From the NCBI GenBank assembly GCA_032622095.1, contig CP136066.1:184610716-184674715 (forward strand): a stretch of 64,000 bases of DNA, read 5' to 3'. Made by a program: the position numbers and the translations under genes. The DNA is from Siphonodentalium dalli. Its lineage: Eukaryota; Mollusca; Scaphopoda; Gadilida; Siphonodentaliidae. This document shows, one piece after another, positions 57,143 to 64,000 of the stretch. Every line of letters begins with the position of its first letter. The stretch's first letter is position 1. The notes under the pieces were generated by a model. The model was not told where the DNA came from and did not search any database. It saw only the letters and a program-made list of their open reading frames with translations.

Positions 57143-58161
57143 GTGAGTGAACGCGTTATGTGAGTGGTATGGGTACTTGTTATACACCTCAAAATAACTT
57201 CCCACCGCATATTCAGGGTACATATAATTATTATATTGCGAAATTGAGCATAATTTGTTCACTGTCTATAAATTATTCAACGCTGCGATCGGTGGTTACG
57301 CGGATAATGTTGTACTTGAATTGGTATCAAGTACAGAGAACGTTTCCAAAATAACAGTATGAGTGTTATGCCACGAATTCGTGGGTCGTACATGGGTTAT
57401 TATATACGTATGGTCATATATGTACGTTTGTTGGAACTCTCGGACAAAACGAAAATCAACAGATTATTCATTGTTTAAGCTTGCGCGTAATTACCAAACG
57501 CTTCATTAACAGAGCAACCTGTTGATATCCATGTGCATGATGTCCATGAATTCCAATACCATTAAACAAGTTATTAATCCGACAAAAATGTTTATCAAAT
57601 TTGGTGCCCTTCCATGTTTTAAATCACGGATTCCGACTGCTTAAATTGCTAACCTGCAACATTGTCGTCCTTGTAAAAAATGCCCATGTTAGAGCTATAT
57701 GGCCTTGATGTTCACCGTTAATTTCCATAGCAGACAGACAGACCAGCACGCATTAGCAGCTATATATAACAGTATATATGTCCTTTCACTGACATGCGGT
57801 CTTGGATTATCCACACGCCTCGATTTGAAAATGACACGTTTAGGAAAAAACTAAATAATGGCACTCTTTCTTAGGCGCGCAATATTTGTCCTCCAACATC
57901 ACCGGTATTCAGCAGGACACACCAACATAATAACAAGTCATCGAAACCGACCAAAATTATAACAAATGTTCCAATTTTGTTGCGGATCGAGTGATACATG
58001 CATTTGCTGTAATATTATACATGTTCAGATATTATCGAATCCTGCCGAGTTTGTGCCACTTTTTCTTATACTTAACCTGTCTCGGGAGTACATTTGGGAG
58101 TTCTTTATCAATAATCAACATTGAAGGGAGCGAGAAAAATCGAACATGAGGTCCATTTCAG

Positions 58162-58311
58162 AACTCGGAAAACTGCTCCAGCCATGCGAAAACAGTACTG
58201 AATGCGCAAGACATGCATCATGTGTGTACGAGAATTGTACGTCAATGAAATGTGTATGTGACGAAGGTTTCTCTCCGGATAACAACATCTCACCAACCCG
58301 ATGTCTCAAGC
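58162..58311 (+). CDS. EB/EGF-like cysteine-rich exon, phase 1-1
   Basis: 150 bases between GTCCATTTCAG| and |GTAAGT (58312), symmetric phase 1-1 as is usual for extracellular modules. It reads (E)LGKLLQPCENSTECARHA, SCVYENCTSMKCVCDEGFS, PDNNISPTRCLK: seven cysteines spaced as in EB or EGF-like modules of secreted invertebrate proteins, with the typical C-x-C-x2-GF. An ATG in frame at 58146 would also allow a start, but no signal peptide follows. Likely role: an extracellular or membrane-anchored protein. Its 3' end lies inside a 33-bp minisatellite. Confidence 0.6.
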
Positions 58312-58690
58312 GTAAGTATATCTCACCAACACGATGTCTCAAGCGTAAGTATATCTCACCAATCTGATGTCTTAATCGTAAGTTATTATTAACCAATCCG
58401 ACGTCTCAAACGTAGGAATATCTCACCAACCTGATGTCTCAAGTGTAAGTATATCTCGCCAACCCGATGTCTCAATCGTAAGTTATTATTTCACCAATCC
58501 GATGTCTCAAACGTAAGTATATCTCACAAACCCGATGTCTAAAGCGTAAATATAGCTTACCAACCCGGTGTCTCAATCGTAAGTTATTATTACAGTAATC
58601 CGATGTCTCAAACGTAAGAATATCTCACCCACCTGATGTCTTAATCGTACCTGAAAGTATATCTAACCAACCCGATGCCTCAAGCGTGAG
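58289..58690 (+). repeat. 33-bp minisatellite spanning an exon end and its splice donor
   Basis: About 12 diverged units of the form ATCTCACCAACCCGATGTCT + CAAGCGTAAGTAT. Exact GTAAGT occurs at 58312, 58345, 58378, 58445, 58478, 58513 and 58579, with variants (GTAGGA, GTAAAT, GTAAGA, GTGAGT) between. The unit is 11 codons long, so the first three units stay in frame (ISPTRCLKRKY). Confidence 0.9.
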
Positions 58691-58769
58691 TAATTCTCCC
58701 ATCCTTGTACACATTTTCCACAGACCGTTAGCTACTTGAGATCTTCCTATATATATATATTTTTAAAGA

Positions 58770-58960
58770 GTACGATATGTCTGTCCGTCTGTATGTCTGT
58801 TCGGAATTTTCTCCCAGACCCCTAGATCGATTTCAACCAAATTTTGTGTGGTCACGGGTATAAGGTCACTATGTCTTATATGTGTGCATAGCGCACACAG
58901 GGGACGCAGGCCATATATACGACGCAGAATAAAGGCTCTCGAATGGAGCCTGTTTCATGA
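58770..58960 (+). repeat. Dispersed GTCTGTCCGTCTG-type repeat
   Basis: ATGTCTGTCCGTCTGTATGT, then CGATTTCAACCAAATTTTGT, as in the 2935-3145 family (CAATCGGAACCAAATTTTGT). Confidence 0.55.
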
Positions 58961-59619
58961 TCAGCTAGTAACACACGAATCTCCTATAAATCATTAAAAT
59001 ACCATTACATATGTGTATGTGTACGCACGTGCTCACGGTGGGCGTGTAAATTAGTTGCATATCACTTGGCATCGCGCCAACAAAATTGCGGTGTGTCTTT
59101 ACATTTATTCATGCGGATTAATACTATTTCGAAAAGTCGCGCATGACACAAACACTAGATAGTGTATAATGATTGCTGTATTCGTTATAGTTAAATTCTT
59201 CTCGAAACCTCGTTGCACTAACGAAAATAGACACAAAACAAAGAGGCAAATTGGTGGACTATATTTTCCGTCACCAGCCCCAATATTGTCGTATACGGTT
59301 GTGAAGCGTCTCAATCAACGCTAAAATATATGCATTTTGCAGCTTATTAAAACATTTTGATTGTTGAAAAAGGCATAAAGAATCTAGATGTTTTCATGTG
59401 ATAAACACTATGACTGGCGAATAACATTTATCAAACTCTTTTAATAAAATCTTTTATTATATACTTGCCCATGAATTATAAGGTTTTAGCAGTGAGATAT
59501 AAGTGATATCCCACTAGTGAGATATCGATAGCTCACTGGTATTATTGCGCCGTATGGATCCTCATGTGTGTAGTCAGGTTATACTTCATAGTGAATTATT
59601 TGCTGCACACATCATGTAC

Positions 59620-59800
59620 TGACATTCATTGGGGGCCATCGGCAAGTAACGAAAGTATATAATAAATACAAAATCTATACTTTTTGAGTGTTTTAAATAT
59701 GGGACTATTTTTTTGGGCGTAATGTGTCAGCTTGAAATTTCTGATGTATTGACATTCATTGGGGGCCATAGGCAAGTAACTAAAGTATATAATAAACAGA
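59620..59800 (+). repeat. Direct duplication, period about 131 bp
   Basis: GACATTCATTGGGGGCCATC...GCAAGTAAC.AAAGTATATAATAAA at 59619 and again at 59750. Confidence 0.85.
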
Positions 59801-59953
59801 ATATCCACACTTTTTCAGTGGATATGGGTTAAATCTCATTCGTGATGACAAAACATTTGAATTTCCACTCGTGGCTAAAGCCACTTGTGAAAATCCAATG
59901 TTTTGTCATCACTCATGAGATATAACCCATATCCACTGAAAAAGTGTGAATAT
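59801..59953. repeat. 153-bp hairpin
   Basis: ATATCCACACTTTTTCAGTG at the left pairs with CACTGAAAAAGTGTGAATAT at the right. Pairing continues to the centre at about 59877 with few mismatches. Probably a MITE. Confidence 0.85.
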
Positions 59954-60639
59954 CCTCTATATATTCCAACAGAACGAATTGGAGTTCAGGATGTGTCTTT
60001 TGTAAACTAAACAATGACGACAAACCAGTTACGCTTTACGTTGGAAGCCAATAACATTGCACCAAATTTGGAAATTAATTGCATGTAAACGTCACGTTTT
60101 TTCCATTAAATCTCTAGTTTACGGCATATACGTATTGCGTAACTTCCCATAAATTTGAAATATACGCAAGATGGGCAGGTAAAAACTCCAGGATAAAAGG
60201 TCCGGGTGGTTGCGCGGTGTACGAACGCCGATAGTATAGTTTTCCAATGTCATGTATTGTTTTCCAAACCTATGTTCAAAGATAAATTATGACTCCAAAA
60301 TGGTTTAAAATGTATATTCTTTTAAAATGGGCCTATATAGAGCATTGATCAAGAGAAGTGAGCTTTTAATTTCAATATTTACCCTATAATTGTTCTTTTT
60401 ATAACATGATATTATGGGGTGGGTCCTGTTTCTTAAGCGGAAACAAATGAACTGAAAAATAAAAGATTTTCCATCAGTTCTTATTGCAGTTTTTAAATAA
60501 TTCAATAATCGCTGCGATGCCCAGCTCATTCAATTCATGTGGTGATTCAAATGGTAGTCGGATTCCTTATGTCGAAAAAATGGTCGCGCATTTTCGGAAT
60601 GTTAAAAGCGATATGAGAACGGTTTCTATACCACCAGTG

Positions 60640-61350
60640 TGTCTATTTTCAGAATCTACCTGTTCCAGCTTGATATTTTAGTGGAAACAGGTTTGTGTGA
60701 GGCTTTTGTTTGTGTACCCCCCTATTTTCCCCGTCCACCTGCTAATAAGAAACATGCTATTACGCATAGCAAGTTCGGTAAGTGGCTTCTTTGTTCCTGG
60801 AAATCGAGATCTTGCCACAAATGGCATACTTACATATCTTAATGTGGAATTTATGCCTGCATTTTCAATTTTCTTTCTCAAATATTAAGGTATTGTATAT
60901 TCTTAAAATAAGCTACATCACAGACAGACGAACATGAACAATCTACAAGTATATCTTGATCATATATCACAAAAAAAACTCCGATATATCGATTTTCGGT
61001 AAATATATCGGAGAAAAGCTAACCCTACCCCACCCTCGCTGATTTCACGACATGCGAACTGTTTATTTATCAATAGCGTGTCTACTTTCAGCGTCTAAAT
61101 GTGTCCAGTTGAAATTTTATTGGAAAAAAGTTTTTTTTTAAACTGTTTTAAGAATTTAAAGAGCGTTTACTTATTATACAAATATTATTCCTCATAACTA
61201 ACCTTCTGGTGGACTGTGCGAGTTGAAATTAACAAAAGAATGGCGGTCTACTTTCAGAGTCTACCTGTTTCCAGTCTGACATTTTAGTGGAAACAAATTG
61301 TTGGGACGGTTTTAAGAATTTAAAGAGCGTTTCCTGGTTATAACAAAAAT
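60640..61350 (+). repeat. Diverged repeats, three copies
   Basis: GTCTA(T/C)TTTCAG followed by CTACCTGTTCCAG...GATATTTTAGTGGAAACA near 60642, 61080 (weaker) and 61250. AAGAATTTAAAGAGCGTTT follows two of them. Confidence 0.7.
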
Positions 61351-61410
61351 ATAAACTAACACGATTAGCCTTATCATGATTCATGATAAGGCTAATCGTG
61401 TTAGTTTATA
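61350..61410. repeat. Perfect 61-nt palindrome
   Basis: Two 30-base arms (TATAAACTAACACGATTAGC... and ...GCTAATCGTGTTAGTTTATA) pair without mismatch around a single central base. Confidence 0.95.
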
Positions 61411-61808
61411 TTATACATGATTCATGAGTTGATATTATGCACATATATCAATTATGACTGGTGTGTATTTTTGAGAATATTGGTGTCGTCAGATAAGTCT
61501 CCGCGTGTAGAATACTACAGTTGCAATAAAACATTTAACGTTGAACCCTGTAGTGAGTTTGACAATTTACTCAAATGTTCACAGTGATGGAACTTAATGG
61601 CTATCATATATGTATGGCTCTGAATGTAATCTACTGTTACTATATGTGATTTTACAAAATTAACTTGCAATATAATCATGCCACCATATACAGTAATTGA
61701 TAAAAAAAATGTGGTTCAATATATAAATCATATACATCACAATCACGTGCTTCGGTGATAATGTCCACTATTCTACCGATGTAATGTTTATCTAGTCTAA
61801 ATTTTCAG

Positions 61809-61901
61809 GATGTCGTTTTAAATTGATTGATGGTTTTTCATCAATTGACAAAATTAATGTTTATTGCCAGGACGAAGTACCGCATAATACGGAGTTGTGT
61901 G
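61809..61901 (+). CDS. Candidate exon of the cysteine-rich gene
   Basis: Acceptor CTAAATTTTCAG|GATGTC; open in phase 1 (CRFKLIDGFSSIDKIN, VYCQDEVPHNTELC) to TGTGTG|GTAACA, again phase 1. The phase fits the exon at 58162-58311. The three cysteines do not fit a known module. The frame stays open to 62152, so the donor is not certain. Confidence 0.3.
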
Positions 61902-62154
61902 GTAACACATATGCAAGTGTTAGTCAATGCTGGTTAAAATTGTTCGGTCATGTAGAATTTTTTATATTTTCAAGCCAAACTATGGTGCTTATGGATCATT
62001 TTGTTCTGGTATTACATTTGGATAAACCCGACCAACATCAATGTAACAACCACAACAACACATCTATGCCAATGATATGTTCAGCCATACATGTGAATAG
62101 AGTGGTATTGTTTCCAATTAAAAAAAAATGTTATGTCCATATATATTGCTAAAC

Positions 62155-63690
62155 ATAGCCGGGCATACATTAGTTGTTGTTCTATAAATCCTGGTCGGGT
62201 TTATCCAATTTGGGAGTTGAAATGATGTTGATCTGATGATAAAGAAAACACTTTCTCCGTCCACTCAATACATCCCCGGGATACATGTTTCACATACTAA
62301 ATTAACATCTCAGTCAACATAACAAATCACTCCCGCAAATCCTTTGCCACAAGAATAAAAATAAATTGTCAGTATAAATAGGCACGACACCTCTGGACAC
62401 TTTCTAAGAGAGAATTTATTTATAGGAAGACATATATATGCACTATGTGCTTGGTTTTATATATAGTAAAACACATTAAGATGCAAGTGACACAATGCGT
62501 CGACAAACCTTAGAAAGACTTGCATATGAACCACGATTAATGGGATAGAATAATATTGACACGTGTTGTCAATTTCACCATGTCTACTACAAAATTAACA
62601 GTCATAAATTCTATATTTATGTGCATGTGTGAGAACTGTGGGTACTAACAAAAACAATGACTTTGATGTAGTATATGGTGATAACGTTTACTATAATGCG
62701 ACAAGTATACGTGCCTTTACTGGACGGACAATTGTCGATATTGTGGATTGTACAACATTGTTTGTATTGCGAGGAGAGGGTTCAATATATCTTGGCTGAC
62801 ATGATAATGGTGCGACAAGATCGCGAAGAGACAGGAAGTCGAGCATGATGGTCTCGTGAATACCACTTATTGATACTAGCAAAGTTGAAGAACATAGTTG
62901 AGGGGACCCTTCCATCATTTGTCATAATGTATCATGACTCCATCTGTTGTGAACAAACCATCGACTTAGCTTAATGGATGGTTCTATATGTGGGCTTTGA
63001 ACCGTGACGTCCCATGTCGATCAACACTCTGTGCCGCGGTATTTCCCCGTAAATTAGATAGTGTCTACAATCGGATGATATTGGTTATGTTCAAATGGTG
63101 ACACAGATATAAAACTGTTCAAGGTTGTGCCCCATGGGTCATTGATCATTATAAGATCGATAAACTTAGCATAGGCAACTACCTGGAATTGACTGGAAAT
63201 TGCAATTATAGCTTACGGCGTCGTAATTCAACGCCAGTGTTCGCATTTTCGATTAAGTTAATACCCAAATGTGAAATTTTATATATACCTGACCATCAGA
63301 GTGAACCAAATATCTTATTTAAGGTTAGCAACGGTTGATAATCAAATACCACAATGGTGTATTAATAATTTAGTCAGTGTCTAATCACATGGTGCTGGTT
63401 TTCCTCCAGGTTAGGCACAATCATGGACATGTATGTCTAAACATGTGCAGGCATGTTCTGCATAGGATACTGGTCATTATAAGATCGGGAGACTTTACCA
63501 ACCGATAGCTCCTTAGCAAAGATTACTAAGCACCTACTCGAAATTTGCAGGAAAATGCAATTATAGTTGATATATATGTTACTCATTAAAATCTACTTTA
63601 GTGGAAATTCGAATTCACTTGATTGTCACAGCTATACGTGAAGCGTGAAGATTAATTGTGGTTAGAATATTGATGGTGAATGTTTGGTTT
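62155..63690. other. Stretch without recognised genes
   Basis: Contains a weak direct duplication (GGTCATTGATCATTATAAGATCG at about 63137 and GGTCATTATAAGATCG at 63472, each followed about 60-90 bases on by GAAAATGCAATTATAG-like sequence). Confidence 0.5.
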
Positions 63691-63693
63691 CAG

Positions 63694-63850
63694 TCGCTGT
63701 ACTGAAGTTCGCCAAATGTAACTGGCGTGGGAAGTGTGAAATCAAATCCTACACTGCTATAGTAAAGATCTCAGCTGCACCGAAATGTCCATTTGTCAGT
63801 AGCACAAATCCTGCAAAAACAGAATCTCCCAGTATATCTATCTATCTATA
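63694..63850 (+). CDS. Candidate exon, end uncertain
   Basis: Acceptor TTTGGTTTCAG|TCGCTG. The phase-1 frame reads VAVLKFAKCNWRGKCEIKSY, TAIVKISAAPKCPFVSS and stays open to a TAG near 63850. A donor at 63762 (TATA|GTAAAG) is possible. The phase agrees with the exons upstream. No family recognised. Confidence 0.3.
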
Positions 63851-64000
63851 GGTTTCTCCTAACCTTCATTATGCTGAAGTTTTAAAGGAGGCGCATGAGG
63901 TGTAACTATACAATTTTTGTGCAATATTTTTGGTGAATTTTGGATTATATTTAAAAACATGATAAAACTCAGATTTGGTACAGGTTGGTTATGGGAGTTT

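Overview
This is a piece of a gene-poor, repeat-rich, AT-rich animal nuclear genome. The evidence is a CEP120 gene split by a GT-AG intron, other candidate small exons with splice sites, APE-type LINEs, many TIR/foldback DNA elements, and dispersed ACATGTACATGT and GTCCGTCCATCC-type repeats of the kind common in marine invertebrates. A mollusc or another lophotrochozoan is my best guess, resting on repeat style and a possible Gly/Tyr-rich coding remnant. I cannot fix the species.

Layout. 1-7359: 3' part of CEP120 (a centriole-assembly protein) on +, as one 2-kb exon, a 5-kb intron full of MITEs, and a terminal exon. 7.5-24.8 kb: almost only non-autonomous DNA elements. They include piggyBac-type double hairpins with TTAA ends, Tc1-type palindromes with TA ends, a hAT-type element with an 8-bp target duplication, a 3.15-kb element with 0.3-kb TIRs, and tandem arrays. 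25.2-34.1 kb: a CR1/Jockey-like LINE ORF2 (endonuclease plus reverse transcriptase, three frame breaks, a degenerate 2A-like motif) on -, and a LINE-type ORF1 on - lying 3.7 kb away. G-run-rich and tandem-repeat sequence separates them. 35-40 kb: diverged tandem units, possible coding remnants and a MITE. 40.3-42.1 kb: 5' part of a second LINE with CCHC knuckles, on -. 42.9-44.2 kb: an internally deleted Mutator-like (MULE) transposon.

44,829-54,140 is the standout. It is a 9.3-kb, almost perfect inverted repeat (arms about 4.5 kb, 231-bp spacer) whose ends read AGTAGTATGTG...CACATACTACT. It is flanked by an exact 6-bp direct repeat, GACATC, so it is an inserted mobile element. Each arm carries a divergently transcribed gene for a 211-aa C2H2 zinc-finger/coiled-coil protein (the copies differ at 3 residues), a decayed second copy of that gene, exon-like modules ending in strong 5' splice sites, and two tandem arrays. 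The 6-bp duplication and 5'-AG end resemble Maverick/Polinton transposition, but no integrase, polymerase or capsid gene is visible, so the mobilising machinery must come from elsewhere.

54.2-64 kb: mostly unannotated sequence. It holds a string of candidate + strand exons with matching phase (57,052-57,142; 58,162-58,311; 61,809-61,901; about 63,694) that look like a secreted cysteine-rich EB/EGF-like protein. The exon at 58,162-58,311 runs into a 33-bp minisatellite that has multiplied its 5' splice site. Long hairpins lie at 59.8 and 61.35 kb.
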